The notes under the pieces were generated by a model that was not told where the DNA came from, made no database searches, and worked only from the letters and a program-made list of their open reading frames with translations. This document shows, piece by piece, positions 7,603 to 16,342 of a stretch of 64,000 nucleotides of DNA (positions are counted from its first letter, which is position 1; each line of letters starts with the position of its first letter). The position numbers were made by a program, and so were the translations under genes. Source of the stretch: Gemmatimonadaceae bacterium (GTDB lineage Bacteria > Gemmatimonadota > Gemmatimonadetes > Gemmatimonadales > Gemmatimonadaceae); contig DASXKV010000068.1 of assembly GCA_036496605.1 (NCBI GenBank), forward strand, positions 62,001-126,000. The letters run 5' to 3'.

Positions 7603-10600
7603 GCGCTGCGACCTGCCTCCATGGCCTCCAGCTCCACGGTCGCCTTTCGCTCCAGCTTACCCCAGCCGACGACATGACCGCGAATTGCCGCCGCGAACGA
7701 TTTAACAACGACCCAATACATAATCTGTCGATAGGCGAAGCGCTGGATGAAGATCAACCAGGTGAGCTGCCGGTCTTCACGCGGCTCCATGAGAAACGCG
7801 ATCATCGCAGCGGCCCAGTCGACGAGCAGGAAGACCGCGTAGTACGTCAACACCTGCTCGAGATTCACTAGGGCATAGGTTGCGCCATGAGAGGTCCGCG
7901 TCGCCCACACCGAGAGAAGGCTGAAAACGAACATCAAATCGGCGATCGGCGAGAGCGCTGGCAGGAGCAGCTGAAAGAGCCACACGTTAGGCAGCGCGAT
8001 CCAGCCCAAGGTTCCGTACCGGCGATGGAAGAGCGTGCCGCGATGCTTCCAGGCACACTGGAGCGTGCCGAACGACCAACGGAAACGCTGGCGCGCGAGA
8101 GCGCGCAACGTATCCGGCGCTTCCGTAAGCGCGATGGCGCCGTCCGCGTAAGCGACGGAGAAACCGGCACGCCGCACAGCCAGGGTCAAATCCTGATCTT
8201 CGGCAAGTGTGTCCTCTCGAAATCCGCCCACCTGATGCACCACGGAGCGACGCCAGGCGCCGACGGCGCCCGGTACGACCGTTATGCAATCGAGCAACGA
8301 AAAGGCGCGCCGATCGAGGTTCTGGCTCGTCACGTACTCGAGCGCCTGCCATCGGGTGACAAGATTGATCCGGTTGCCAACTTTCGCATTTCCCGCCACG
8401 GCGGCGACGTGCTCGTTGGCGAGGGGTTGGACGAGCTCCGCGATCGTATCACGCATGAACAGCGTGTCTGCGTCGAGGGCAACGATGATCTCGTGCTGCG
8501 CGTGCGCGATGCCGAAGTTGAGTGCACTTGCCTTACCACCGTTGGCCTTGTCGAACACACGCACTTGCGCGTGGTGTCCATGCGTCGCCCGAGCCTGCTG
8601 ATACGTGCCGTCGCGCGAGCCATCGTCGACGACGACGATCTCGAGCGGACCGGCATACTGCTGCGCAAGCAAGCTGTCGATGGTCTGGCTGATGACCTTC
8701 TCTTCGTTGTATGCCGGAATGACGACGCTCACCGCAGGTGCGAACGTCGTCGGCAACGAGCGATCCTGGTGCCGCTTGATGCGCTGGATGAGCGCGAGCG
8801 CTCCAATCACCACCAACCGGCCAACGCCGAGCACGACGGCGATCGTGAAGATCCAGAAGAGGAGCCACTCGACGATACCCAGAAGCCCGAAGCCGCCGAT
8901 GAGGAGCACCCGCTCCATCCCACCCATCGCGCCTAACGGCGGCATCGCCTCGTCGCGCGTGAGCCCGGCGAGTTGAGAGACGAGAACGAGCGTGTCGCCC
9001 CGCGCGCGTAGCGAATCGATGAGCGGACCGAGCGCGGCAAGCGTGTTGGCGCGGTTGCCGCCGCCGTCGTGGAGGAGCACGACATTGCAAGCCGTGGTGC
9101 GCTGTCCCCGGGCGAGCGAATCGGAGCAATCGCCGCGGTCGGTTGGATCCTCCGGTCGAGTGTCGAGTACGTTCTTGATGATCGAATCCGGTGGCGGATT
9201 CTGCCAATCCTCCGAATCCACGTGTAGTCCGACCGTGATGTAGCCGCGCTCCGTTGCGAGCGCCACGGGAACGAGCTCGTTCCGCGTCGTCGGCTCAGCG
9301 TCGCCGAAGTATGGAGGCCGGAAGAGCGCGGTGCGTCGATCGAGCATGGCTTCGATGAGACGCTCGTTGGCGTCGAGCTCGATCTCGGTGCGCTTGCGGC
9401 CCGTTAGGCCGAGATTCGGATGAGAATAGGTGTGATTCCCGATCTCGTGCCCCTCGCTGTAGATCCTCCGCAGGAGCGGCAGGTGGGCGTCCGCATTCTC
9501 GCCAATCACGAAGAAGGTCGCCTTCACACCGCGTGAACGGAGCGTGTCGAGGATCGGTCCGGTCCAGGAAGGATCGGGCCCGTCGTCGAAGGTGAGCGCA
9601 ACCCAGTGGGGGTGTATCTCCTGCGCGCCGAAGCGTTGGACGATGTACGGCGTTGGATAGCTCGTGAATTCCTGCCCGACGATCAATCCGTTCGTCGAGT
9701 CGACCCTGATACGCCGAGTACCAGCCACCGGCTGGGCACGAATGCGCAGGATTTCCCCTTCGCCATCGATCTCCGGGTCGTAGCCGGGAAGGGCTGTCGT
9801 TAGGCGCTCGGGGGAGAGCAGGTGCCCGTCGTCGTCCAGTGCGCGCCAGAGCGATGGATCCTCGGAGCCCAGTCGCCAGAAAGCCACGCCCGCGACACCT
9901 AACGACTGCGCCACCTTGATCTGGTTATACGCGGTAACGCCGTCGAGATACCAGATCTCGTGGTCGGTCGAGTCGGGGCTTTCGAATGTCACGACCGGGT
10001 TCAGCGACGCGCGATCCATGCGCACGACGGCGCCGCTGTCGCGGAGCACGCGCATGACGTCCTGAAACGTGGCTTCGTCCGCGGCGATTTTCCCGTTGCG
10101 GTCGTTCCAGTCGTAGCCATAGGCGCCGACCATGAGTATCAACTTATCCCGCGGGACGATCGCAGCGATGGCGCGCGCGCGGTCCGCGTAGAATTGCTGG
10201 CTTGCCACTGGGCCCGGATCGCCACCGCTGTAGTGCTCGTCGAAGATCATCGCGAATACCTGATCGACGGATCCGGCGATCTCGCGGAGATCACGGTCAT
10301 CGATCGAGGCAGGAACCGCATAAGCGACGGACTTGCCGAGCGGTCGCAGCGAGTCACGGAGCTCGCGCGTGAACAGCATCGCGAGCTCGTGCAGATGCGG
10401 GAAATTGTCCGCCGCTTCGAAGTCGACGAGCACGCCAGCGAGTCCGTTCGCGCGCACCACCTGCGTGAGCTGCCCAATTGCCCGCGCCCGCGCCGCGGGC
10501 CGCGTCAGTAGCGCCTGCAGCTCGTGCTGCCCGAACTGCTGCGCGACCGAGTTGAAGTTGCTCACCATCAGCATCAGTCGCGGCCGCCTCTCGACCGGCT

Positions 10601-11105
10601 CCTCGAGGACGCGCGCCATCGCCCGCTTGCCGCTCAGCGTGTCGACACGTAGCGAATCGCCACCTCGTGCGACGAATGCCCACTCGAGAACGACGAGATC
10701 GAGCTGCCGGAGATTGGCATCCAGGGACGCGTACGAGTTGTCGTCCCAGTTGACGAAGAAGCCGCCGATCAGTGGGTCGCCTGCAGGCGGACGCTTCTGC
10801 CCGTTGGACGGAACCGAAGGCATCCGGGTGACGTGGCGGGCTGGCGGAACATGACGGAGGCTCGTGGCCAGAGCCTGCTGAAAGCGGCGCTTGGCGAGGA
10901 GTCGTGCCCGCTCCGTGAGCCTAACGATAGGCTTCCGCGTGAGCGACTGCGGGTGAAGCGTCGGGATGTTCGGAGCAAAGAGCAGACTCAGACCCAGAGT
11001 CAGCCCGATCGCGGTCGTGATCACGCCGAGGACGATGGCTGCGCGCCGTATGCGCTGCCATCGCCGGCCGGATCTGTCGATGAAGACGGGGGTGCGGTGC
11101 TGCAT
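7599..11105 (-). CDS. Trifunctional membrane protein: GH18-like hydrolase, polysaccharide deacetylase, GT2 glycosyltransferase
   Basis: 1168 residues. An N-terminal membrane segment (about 22-44) is followed by a GH18-like region (about 110-430) with a DxE catalytic pair in LVDFEAAD (D228, E230). A CE4 deacetylase domain (about 498-715) has TFDDGPD, the metal-binding HTYSH and LLHDGG. Membrane helices at about 733-775 lead to a family 2 glycosyltransferase (about 790-1030) with VVDDGS, DAD, EDQD and QRFRW, like hyaluronan, chitin or PNAG synthases; more helices end the protein. One chain could polymerise an amino-sugar polymer inside and deacetylate or trim it outside. The product sugar is unknown. 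GH18, CE4 and GT2 fusions are known in other phyla. Confidence 0.9.
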   Translation of the reverse strand: MQHRTPVFIDRSGRRWQRIRRAAIVLGVITTAIGLTLGLSLLFAPNIPTLHPQSLTRKPIVRLTERARLLAKRRFQQALATSLRHVPPARHVTRMPSVPSNGQKRPPAGDPLIGGFFVNWDDNSYASLDANLRQLDLVVLEWAFVARGGDSLRVDTLSGKRAMARVLEEPVERRPRLMLMVSNFNSVAQQFGQHELQALLTRPAARARAIGQLTQVVRANGLAGVLVDFEAADNFPHLHELAMLFTRELRDSLRPLGKSVAYAVPASIDDRDLREIAGSVDQVFAMIFDEHYSGGDPGPVASQQFYADRARAIAAIVPRDKLILMVGAYGYDWNDRNGKIAADEATFQDVMRVLRDSGAVVRMDRASLNPVVTFESPDSTDHEIWYLDGVTAYNQIKVAQSLGVAGVAFWRLGSEDPSLWRALDDDGHLLSPERLTTALPGYDPEIDGEGEILRIRAQPVAGTRRIRVDSTNGLIVGQEFTSYPTPYIVQRFGAQEIHPHWVALTFDDGPDPSWTGPILDTLRSRGVKATFFVIGENADAHLPLLRRIYSEGHEIGNHTYSHPNLGLTGRKRTEIELDANERLIEAMLDRRTALFRPPYFGDAEPTTRNELVPVALATERGYITVGLHVDSEDWQNPPPDSIIKNVLDTRPEDPTDRGDCSDSLARGQRTTACNVVLLHDGGGNRANTLAALGPLIDSLRARGDTLVLVSQLAGLTRDEAMPPLGAMGGMERVLLIGGFGLLGIVEWLLFWIFTIAVVLGVGRLVVIGALALIQRIKRHQDRSLPTTFAPAVSVVIPAYNEEKVISQTIDSLLAQQYAGPLEIVVVDDGSRDGTYQQARATHGHHAQVRVFDKANGGKASALNFGIAHAQHEIIVALDADTLFMRDTIAELVQPLANEHVAAVAGNAKVGNRINLVTRWQALEYVTSQNLDRRAFSLLDCITVVPGAVGAWRRSVVHQVGGFREDTLAEDQDLTLAVRRAGFSVAYADGAIALTEAPDTLRALARQRFRWSFGTLQCAWKHRGTLFHRRYGTLGWIALPNVWLFQLLLPALSPIADLMFVFSLLSVWATRTSHGATYALVNLEQVLTYYAVFLLVDWAAAMIAFLMEPREDRQLTWLIFIQRFAYRQIMYWVVVKSFAAAIRGHVVGWGKLERKATVELEAMEAGRSA

Positions 11106-11128
11106 GGAGAGAGAATCGAATGATAGCA

Positions 11129-11202
11129 GAGGGGCTAGGGCGACGCGTCAGGCGCTGGGGTCAAACCCCAGCCCTTAGCCCGAGACCAGACCCTAGCCCC
11201 TC
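11129..11202. repeat. GGGGCTAG nested palindrome
   Basis: The outer 12-base arms are perfect: GAGGGGCTAGGG (11129-11140) and its complement (11191-11202). Inside is a second perfect stem, GCTGGGGT (11154-11161) and ACCCCAGC (11165-11172), with a 3-base loop. It lies in the leader of the GH18 fusion gene, between it and the sigma-factor terminator. Related GGGGCTAG sequences occur near 12.25, 12.7, 24.46 and 58.9 kb. Confidence 0.8.
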
Positions 11203-11216
11203 GATTGGACGAACGA

Positions 11217-11244
11217 AAACCGGGGACCGATAGGTCCCCGGTTT
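11217..11244 (-). terminator. Intrinsic terminator of the sigma-factor gene
   Basis: A perfect 12-base stem (11217-11228 with 11233-11244) closes on a 4-base loop and is followed on the minus strand by TTTTCGTTCG. It sits 26 bases after the sigma-factor stop. Confidence 0.75.
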
Positions 11245-11269
11245 ACTGCCGCAGGCAACAAAGTAATTG

Positions 11270-12163
11270 TTACGCCGCCCAGAATCCGCAGAGGGCGCGG
11301 CCGTCGGGCGATTCGCGGAGCTTCTCGAACGCCCGTTCTCTGATCTGGCGAATGCGCTCACGAGTAACGCCCATGAGGGCGCCGATCTTCTCGAGCGTCA
11401 TCGCCTCGGAACCCTCCTCGAGGCCGTAGTAGAGATAGAGAATCTTGCGCTCGCGGGGCGAGAGGTATTTTCTGAACACGCGATCGATGAACTCGCGCAT
11501 GAGCTTGTAGTCGCAGCGGTCTTCGATGTCCGCGCCATCGACGCCGGCAAAACGTTCGCCGAGGGTCGAGGCTTCTCGATCAGACCTGTCGATGGGGGCG
11601 TCGAGCGAAACTTCGGTTGCCGACATCTGCTTCGCCGCGCGGACCGCCTCGGGCGTTTCTTCCAGCAGGCGGCTGGTCTCTTCTTCGGTGGGGTCGCGCT
11701 TCAGAACTTGAGCGAGGATGGTCTCGGCGCGAGCCAGACGAATGAGCTGCGAGTTTTGGTTAAGTGGGATCCGGACCGACCTGGTTTGCTCGGCGAGAGC
11801 CTTGAGAACCGCCTGTCGGACCCACCAAACCGCGTAAGAGATGAACTTCACGCCCTGGTCCGGATCGAACTTCCGCACCGCCTTGAGAAGTCCCTCATTC
11901 CCAATGGCGACGAGCTCTGAGAGATCGAGTCCGTGCCCTTGGTACTTTTTCACATAGGAGATGACAAAACGCAGGTTGGCGGTGACCAGTCGCTCTGCCG
12001 CCTTTTCGTCGCCTCGCTGGGCGCGTCGGGCTAACCGTCGCTCCTCTTCCGGGTCATCTATAAGAGGCAGCTTTTGAATATCCTGCAGGTACTGGTCGAA
12101 TGCGGTCGAGGGCGAAGAACGAAAGTAGCCTCTGGTAGACCTGGTCTCCGTCACTTGCTCCAT
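11270..12163 (-). CDS. RNA polymerase sigma-70 family factor, RpoD/RpoS-like
   Basis: 297 residues covering regions 1.2 to 4.2 but not region 1.1. Region 2 carries LVTANLRFVISYVKKY and VKFISYAVWWVRQAVLKAL; region 4.2 carries the helix-turn-helix IGALMGVTRERIRQIRERA. This compact form is the primary sigma factor in Bacteroidota and a group 2 factor elsewhere, so it could be either here. GAGGAG lies about 7 bases before the ATG. It is transcribed alone: candidate promoter at 12270-12298, terminator at 11217-11244. Confidence 0.93.
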   Translation of the reverse strand: MEQVTETRSTRGYFRSSPSTAFDQYLQDIQKLPLIDDPEEERRLARRAQRGDEKAAERLVTANLRFVISYVKKYQGHGLDLSELVAIGNEGLLKAVRKFDPDQGVKFISYAVWWVRQAVLKALAEQTRSVRIPLNQNSQLIRLARAETILAQVLKRDPTEEETSRLLEETPEAVRAAKQMSATEVSLDAPIDRSDREASTLGERFAGVDGADIEDRCDYKLMREFIDRVFRKYLSPRERKILYLYYGLEEGSEAMTLEKIGALMGVTRERIRQIRERAFEKLRESPDGRALCGFWAA

Positions 12164-12269
12164 ACACGCTCCTCACCGCGGGGGTCAGTGGAGCGAGCAC
12201 CATGGCGGGGCGGCGGCGCCCATCGCGCGATAGTCTCGCGAGAGGTAGGGCTAGGGGTCAGGGGCGGCT

Positions 12270-12298
12270 AGGGTAATGGCAGGCTTTCGAAGCGTCAA
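12270..12298 (-). promoter_or_regulatory. Candidate sigma-70 promoter of the sigma-factor gene
   Basis: Reading the minus strand, TTGACG (12298-12293) is separated by 17 bases from TACCCT (12275-12270). That leaves a leader of roughly 100 bases before the ATG at 12163. The -10 element overlaps a GGCTAGGG repeat word. Read by eye only. Confidence 0.4.
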
Positions 12299-12412
12299 TA
12301 CTGAATTGTGAGCTTCGTCTCATCAAAATGGCCGCGAATCCCAAGCGTAACGAGTTATCCGCCGGTGTGACGGCTAGTTAGAGGTTACTTCACTTTGGCC
12401 ACGAAAATTTGA
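12299..12412. other. Remainder of the 323-bp gap upstream of the sigma-factor gene
   Basis: The gap between the small membrane protein and the sigma-factor gene runs from 12164 to 12486. Apart from the candidate promoter, GGGGCTAG-type words (12248-12275) and the terminator at 12413-12441, I see no gene, tRNA or further structure. Confidence 0.5.
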
Positions 12413-12441
12413 GGGCCGCTTCGTCCCCAGCGAAGCGGCCC
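12413..12441 (-). terminator. Intrinsic terminator downstream of the small membrane protein gene
   Basis: A perfect 11-base stem, GGGCCGCTTCG (12413-12423) with its complement (12431-12441), has a 7-base loop. On the minus strand it is followed by CTCAAATTTTCG. It lies 45 bases past the stop of the gene at 12487-12693. Confidence 0.7.
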
Positions 12442-12486
12442 CCTATTTGTCGTTACAAAACGATACGGCGGCTGCCGAAGAGCGCC

Positions 12487-12693
12487 TCAGCCCGCTGGCG
12501 GCTGCGGCCCCGAACCCGGTGGTGGCGGATCTCGAGGCCTCGTCCGGCTCGTCGCCATCAAGACGCCGATGCCCAGCAAGACAATGACCCCAACGACGAT
12601 CCAAGTCTGCGGGATGTTGAGCAGATAGGCGCCAAACGCGAGCCCAACGGTCAGGATGATAAATCCGATAAGGTAGGTCGCGAAGGAAGACAT
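12487..12693 (-). CDS. Small two-helix membrane protein, function unknown
   Basis: 68 residues. Two hydrophobic helices (about 5-26 and 29-47) are joined by a short turn and followed by a basic, proline/glycine-rich tail (RPRDPPPPGSG). I do not recognise a family. The gene has its own terminator at 12413-12441 and a GGGGCTAG-rich upstream region, so it looks like a monocistronic unit. A TonB-like or scaffold role for the proline tail would be speculation. Confidence 0.6.
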   Translation of the reverse strand: MSSFATYLIGFIILTVGLAFGAYLLNIPQTWIVVGVIVLLGIGVLMATSRTRPRDPPPPGSGPQPPAG

Positions 12694-12699
12694 GTCACA

Positions 12700-12800
12700 A
12701 AGGGGCTAGGGTTTTGGGGCTAGGACTAGGGCGTCAGGCGGCGGCAATTTGCGCCGAACGCTAGCACTAGGCTCTAGGCCCTGGACCCTTCCGCACCTCG
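12700..12800. repeat. GGGGCTAG/ACTAGG repeat-rich intergenic hairpin
   Basis: GGGGCTAGGG, GGGGCTAGGA and ACTAGGG words from about 12710 are followed by the complementary-type words CTAGCACTAGG and CTCTAGGCCCTGG up to about 12785. The arms are imperfect. It fills the space between the 3D-domain gene and the small membrane protein gene. Confidence 0.6.
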
Positions 12801-12814
12801 CATACCACCAGCCT

Positions 12815-13405
12815 CTACTTCGCGGCCCCCGCCTGCACGACCTGGAGCTCCGGCCGAGGTAAGAGCATCGCCGTTCCGTGCTGGCGGCCAAAGATCGTCG
12901 CCTCTCGGCAGGTCGGCACCCAGACATCGATATGGGCGCCGCGAATCTTCGATCCGGTGTCATCGATCAGAAAGCGACCGAGATACTTCTCACCGGCGTA
13001 AAGCTCGATATATCGGGACAGCGGGAAGAGCTTTCGATCCGCAGCGACGATCCCGGGCCGAACATAACGCCCGCGCCGTGTAGTGCCGCTCAGACAATAA
13101 GCGGTCACCAGCACGGGCACCGGCTCTCCTGCTCTGAGCGGCCGATGCATCGTTTTCGTCCAACTCTTCGTTGCGGCGAGAACAAGGACTCCTTCGAGCG
13201 GAACCGGCTCCATGGGCGCGGCGCGCGGGATGGGTGTGGCAGCAACGACTTCGGCGGCGGCTCGTGCGTGGGCCGCGGCGCGTTGCTCGTCCCGAATGCC
13301 GAAGGCGATCACGATACCGAGCGCCAGCGTCGCGAGGGCGAGCCCGCTCGAGAGCGCGCCTAACGAGGCGAGCGCGCCCAAGCGATGCTGTAACCGCCGA
13401 GTCAT
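12815..13405 (-). CDS. Secreted or membrane-anchored 3D-domain protein
   Basis: 196 residues. An N-terminal hydrophobic segment (about 12-35) acts as signal or anchor. The C-terminal half is a 3D (Asp-Asp-Asp) domain: VTAYC, GIVAADRKLFPL, FLIDDTGSKIRGAHIDVWVPT, with the three conserved aspartates in the order seen in MltA and YabE/RpfB-type proteins. These act on or bind peptidoglycan in the periplasm. The start overlaps the aroB stop by 4 bases. Confidence 0.85.
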   Translation of the reverse strand: MTRRLQHRLGALASLGALSSGLALATLALGIVIAFGIRDEQRAAAHARAAAEVVAATPIPRAAPMEPVPLEGVLVLAATKSWTKTMHRPLRAGEPVPVLVTAYCLSGTTRRGRYVRPGIVAADRKLFPLSRYIELYAGEKYLGRFLIDDTGSKIRGAHIDVWVPTCREATIFGRQHGTAMLLPRPELQVVQAGAAK

Positions 13406-14487
13406 TGCAGAACCTCGAGCACGATGTCGTCGGACACCGCAGTGCCCCAGCCGCGATCGCCGCCGGCCATCGCGCCAATGCGCGCCGGCAACGCGTACTC
13501 GACGACTCCGCCCCGCACCTTCTTATCACCGCGTGTCGCCGAGAGAATCTCGTCAGGCGTTTGGTTCCTGGGACGCGCGGCAGGCAGACCCGTGCGCTCG
13601 ATTCCTTGGCGAAGTCGATCAGTGGTTCCCGGTTCGGCGATGCCTAACCGCTCCGCGACGCGACTCTCGAGCACCATTCCCACCGCGACTGCCTCACCGT
13701 GGAGCATGCGAAAATCGCTGCGGAGCTCGATGGCGTGACCGATGGTGTGGCCGAAGTTGAGCGTCTTTCGAACTCCACCTTCCCGCTCGTCACGCTTCAC
13801 GACGTCGGCCTTGATCGAGACGCTACGCACAACCACGCGCTCGAGCGCAGCCGCAGCGCTGCGACTGCCAGCGACGATGTCGGGCGCGGCGCCGACGACG
13901 TAGTCGAAGTAGCCGGCGTCGGCGATGACGCCGTGTTTGATTGCTTCCGCGAGGCCGGCGCGCAGATGCTCCTGGGGCAGCGTGCGAAGCACGTCCGGAT
14001 CGACGACGACAGCCGCTGGCTGATAAAACGCGCCGACGAGATTCTTGCCGGCAGGCGTGTCGAGGCCGGTCTTCCCACCGATCGAAGCGTCGATCATCGC
14101 AAGAAGGGTCGTCGGCACTTGGATGTACGGCACTCCGCGCATGTACGTCGACGCAACGAAACCGGCGAGATCGCCGACGACGCCACCGCCCACCGCGATG
14201 ACCGCCGCGTCACGTCCGAACCCGTCGGCGAGCATCAAATCTGTCAGAGTGCTCCACGTCGCTCGCGTCTTCTGCTCCTCGCCGGGTGGAATCGTGTAAA
14301 GTCGAGTGCGGCCTTCGCCCAGTGCGGCGCGCACCCTCCCACTGTAGAGTGGGGCGACGCTCTCGTCGGAGATCACAGCGTAGCGATGCGCCCGGGCCGT
14401 CGCGGCCGCCACGCGTCCGATTTCGGCGAGTGCGCCTCGCGCGATGAGCACGCGATATGTCGGAAGCTCAACCTCGACCGGATCCAT
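13402..14487 (-). CDS. aroB: 3-dehydroquinate synthase AroB
   Basis: 361 residues. It converts DAHP to 3-dehydroquinate, the second shikimate step, using NAD and a divalent metal. Motifs seen are PGEEQKT, GGGVVGDLAGFVAS, QVPTTLLAMIDASIGGKTG and KNLVGAFYQP, plus the zinc-binding region around FGHTIGHAIE. Length is normal. Translationally coupled to the 3D-domain gene downstream; the combination is not one I know as functional. Confidence 0.96.
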   Translation of the reverse strand: MDPVEVELPTYRVLIARGALAEIGRVAAATARAHRYAVISDESVAPLYSGRVRAALGEGRTRLYTIPPGEEQKTRATWSTLTDLMLADGFGRDAAVIAVGGGVVGDLAGFVASTYMRGVPYIQVPTTLLAMIDASIGGKTGLDTPAGKNLVGAFYQPAAVVVDPDVLRTLPQEHLRAGLAEAIKHGVIADAGYFDYVVGAAPDIVAGSRSAAAALERVVVRSVSIKADVVKRDEREGGVRKTLNFGHTIGHAIELRSDFRMLHGEAVAVGMVLESRVAERLGIAEPGTTDRLRQGIERTGLPAARPRNQTPDEILSATRGDKKVRGGVVEYALPARIGAMAGGDRGWGTAVSDDIVLEVLQ

Positions 14488-14537
14488 GATTAGCGGACGG
14501 TCTTAAGACGATTCCGGTTACGATGATGTGACGGAGA

Positions 14538-15083
14538 TCACCATGTGACTTCGCCCGTTCCTGCGCGGCGATTCGCCACCCTCGCGAGTGTGAAAAGCAG
14601 ATCAGAGAGCCTGTTGAGATAAATGACGACGACATCGGGTATTTTCTCGCTCTCTCCGAGCGCGACGACGCGTCGCTCGGCGCGCCGGCAGACCGTTCGG
14701 GCGACATGCAGGGCCGCCGCTTTTGGTGAGCCACCGGGAACGATGAAGGACTTTAGGGGTTCGAGCTCACCATCCCCCTCGTCGATCGCGTATTCCAGCT
14801 GCGTGATCCGGTCGGCGTCGACGCGTGCCTTCTCGAGGTGCTGGCGCATCTTTTCGCGGTCGGGTGTTGCTAGCAATGCGCCAATGGCGAAGAGATCGCG
14901 CTGAATTGGAACGAGCACTTCATCGATGCGCGGCAGCTGCTCGATCGATCTGGCGAATCCGATCGCTGCATTGAGCTCGTCGACGTCGCCGTAGGCTTCG
15001 ACGCGTGGGTGGCTCTTGGCGACACGTCCGCCACCAAACAAGCCGGTGTCTCCGGAATCGCCAGTACGGGTGTAGATGCGCAC
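14538..15083 (-). CDS. Cob(I)alamin adenosyltransferase, PduO type
   Basis: 181 residues. The N-terminal ATP-binding signature TRTGDSGDTGLFGG and the EAYGDVDELNAAIG segment identify the PduO family. It transfers the adenosyl group of ATP to cob(I)alamin, making coenzyme B12 for radical mutases. No other B12 gene is in the window, so the partner enzyme is unknown. The gene is followed on the same strand by aroB after 50 bases. Confidence 0.93.
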   Translation of the reverse strand: MRIYTRTGDSGDTGLFGGGRVAKSHPRVEAYGDVDELNAAIGFARSIEQLPRIDEVLVPIQRDLFAIGALLATPDREKMRQHLEKARVDADRITQLEYAIDEGDGELEPLKSFIVPGGSPKAAALHVARTVCRRAERRVVALGESEKIPDVVVIYLNRLSDLLFTLARVANRRAGTGEVTW

Positions 15084-15087
15084 GTTC

Positions 15088-15165
15088 GAGGTGCTAGGCT
15101 GCTTAGGTGTTAGGTACTCGGTGCTAGCAGTGTGAAGTCTAGCACCGAAGCACCTATCACCTCAG
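15088..15165. repeat. GTGCTAG tandem-word hairpin, copy 2
   Basis: The left arm (15088-15127) contains GAGGTGCTAGG, AGGTGTTAGG and CGGTGCTAG. The right arm (from 15139) contains CTAGCACCGAAGCACC and TATCACCTC. The arms pair imperfectly. The end of the repeat reaches the stop codon of the kinase gene at 15166-15168. Confidence 0.8.
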
Positions 15166-16200
15166 CTAGCCCCTTACCCCGAGGCTTTTCTTCCACCAAC
15201 TCCGATTCAGCGCCGACTTCAGGTTCGTGAACTCCGTGTCCTCGTCGTCGACGGTCGGTGGCTGGTAGGATCCTGGGAAGAGTTGCGCGAGATGGGTCTC
15301 GAGCTTGTCGGGGCTCGCGACCTCTTGCTGCGCCAGCACCCACTGGTCCAGAGCGTGGCCGAGCGCCGCGGCGGTGGGCCGACGCGACGGATCGCGCTCG
15401 AGGGCGGCGAGTATGATGCGCTCGAGCTCCTCGTCCAGATTGGTGACGAGATCGCGGATCGATGGCAGCGGATCGACGGCAATCTCTGCCAGCGCTTTGG
15501 CCGTGATGTCCTCGCGGAAGAGCCGCTCGAGCGCGAGGAGCTCGTACAGCACGAGACCGAGCGAGAACACGTCGCTGCGGCCGTCGACTGCGAGACCGGT
15601 GAGCTGCTCCGGACTCATGTAATGCTTCTTCCCGATGCGAATGCCATCCGATGCGGGATCGATCGAGGTGCGCGCTTTCGCGATTCCAAAATCGGCGAGC
15701 TTGATGTGGCCGTCCCAGGTGACCATCACGTTTCCAGGCGACACGTCGCGGTGGACGATGTCGAGACGATGGCCGTCGGGTCCAACGAAATTGTGCGCGA
15801 AATCGAGGGCGCGGCAGACGCGGCTGGCGATGTACGCCGCGAGGGTCTGCGGCATCGCTCGTCCGACGTCTCGATGGCGATCGATGATGCTGCGCAGCGT
15901 TGGGCCGGGAATGAACTCCATCGCGATGAAGTAGTCGCCAGCCACTTCACCGAGCTGATAGATCTGCACGATGTTACCGTGCATCAGGTTGGCGGAGAGC
16001 TTCGCTTCGTCGATGAAGAGCTGAAGGAATTCCGGCCGCTGAGCGTAATGAGGATGAATTACCTTCAGCGCGATGCGCTTGGAGAAGCCAGAGGGTCCGA
16101 GCTGCTGGGCTTCGTAGACCGTCGCCATGCCACCTTCGGCAATCTTGTTCACGAGCTTGAAAGTGCCGTGATACTCGAGGTGGCGATTCGGATCGATCAT
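15166..16200 (-). CDS. Soluble eukaryotic-type Ser/Thr protein kinase
   Basis: 344 residues, a complete Hanks-type kinase domain (about 12-280): glycine loop AEGGMATVYEA, lysine in IALKVIHP, catalytic loop HRDVSPGNVMV and DFGIAKA, then the MSPEQ segment. No transmembrane segment and no PASTA or other sensor domain is present. The acidic tail DDEDTEF is followed by a tryptophan/lysine-rich end. It is probably cytoplasmic. It is transcribed away from the FNR gene. Substrates are unknown. Confidence 0.92.
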   Translation of the reverse strand: MIDPNRHLEYHGTFKLVNKIAEGGMATVYEAQQLGPSGFSKRIALKVIHPHYAQRPEFLQLFIDEAKLSANLMHGNIVQIYQLGEVAGDYFIAMEFIPGPTLRSIIDRHRDVGRAMPQTLAAYIASRVCRALDFAHNFVGPDGHRLDIVHRDVSPGNVMVTWDGHIKLADFGIAKARTSIDPASDGIRIGKKHYMSPEQLTGLAVDGRSDVFSLGLVLYELLALERLFREDITAKALAEIAVDPLPSIRDLVTNLDEELERIILAALERDPSRRPTAAALGHALDQWVLAQQEVASPDKLETHLAQLFPGSYQPPTVDDEDTEFTNLKSALNRSWWKKSLGVRG

Positions 16201-16342
16201 TAGCGCGGAGAGTTGAGCGCGGAGCGTGGATCGTGAGACGTGAGGGATGCACGAGACCGAATGTCGAGCGACTTCAAGTAGATTTCGCCGTGAGCGAAGC
16301 GAGCGGCTTGTATCAGTCCGGGCGAGCGGCGAACGTTAGCGG
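16201..16342. promoter_or_regulatory. Divergent intergenic region, kinase and FNR genes
   Basis: 142 bases separate the two divergent starts, so promoters for both should lie here. I cannot pick convincing -35/-10 pairs. The part next to the kinase carries GCGGAG words (GCGCGGAG, GCGCGGAGCG) like those in the hairpins at 25.5 and 36.9 kb. Confidence 0.35.
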
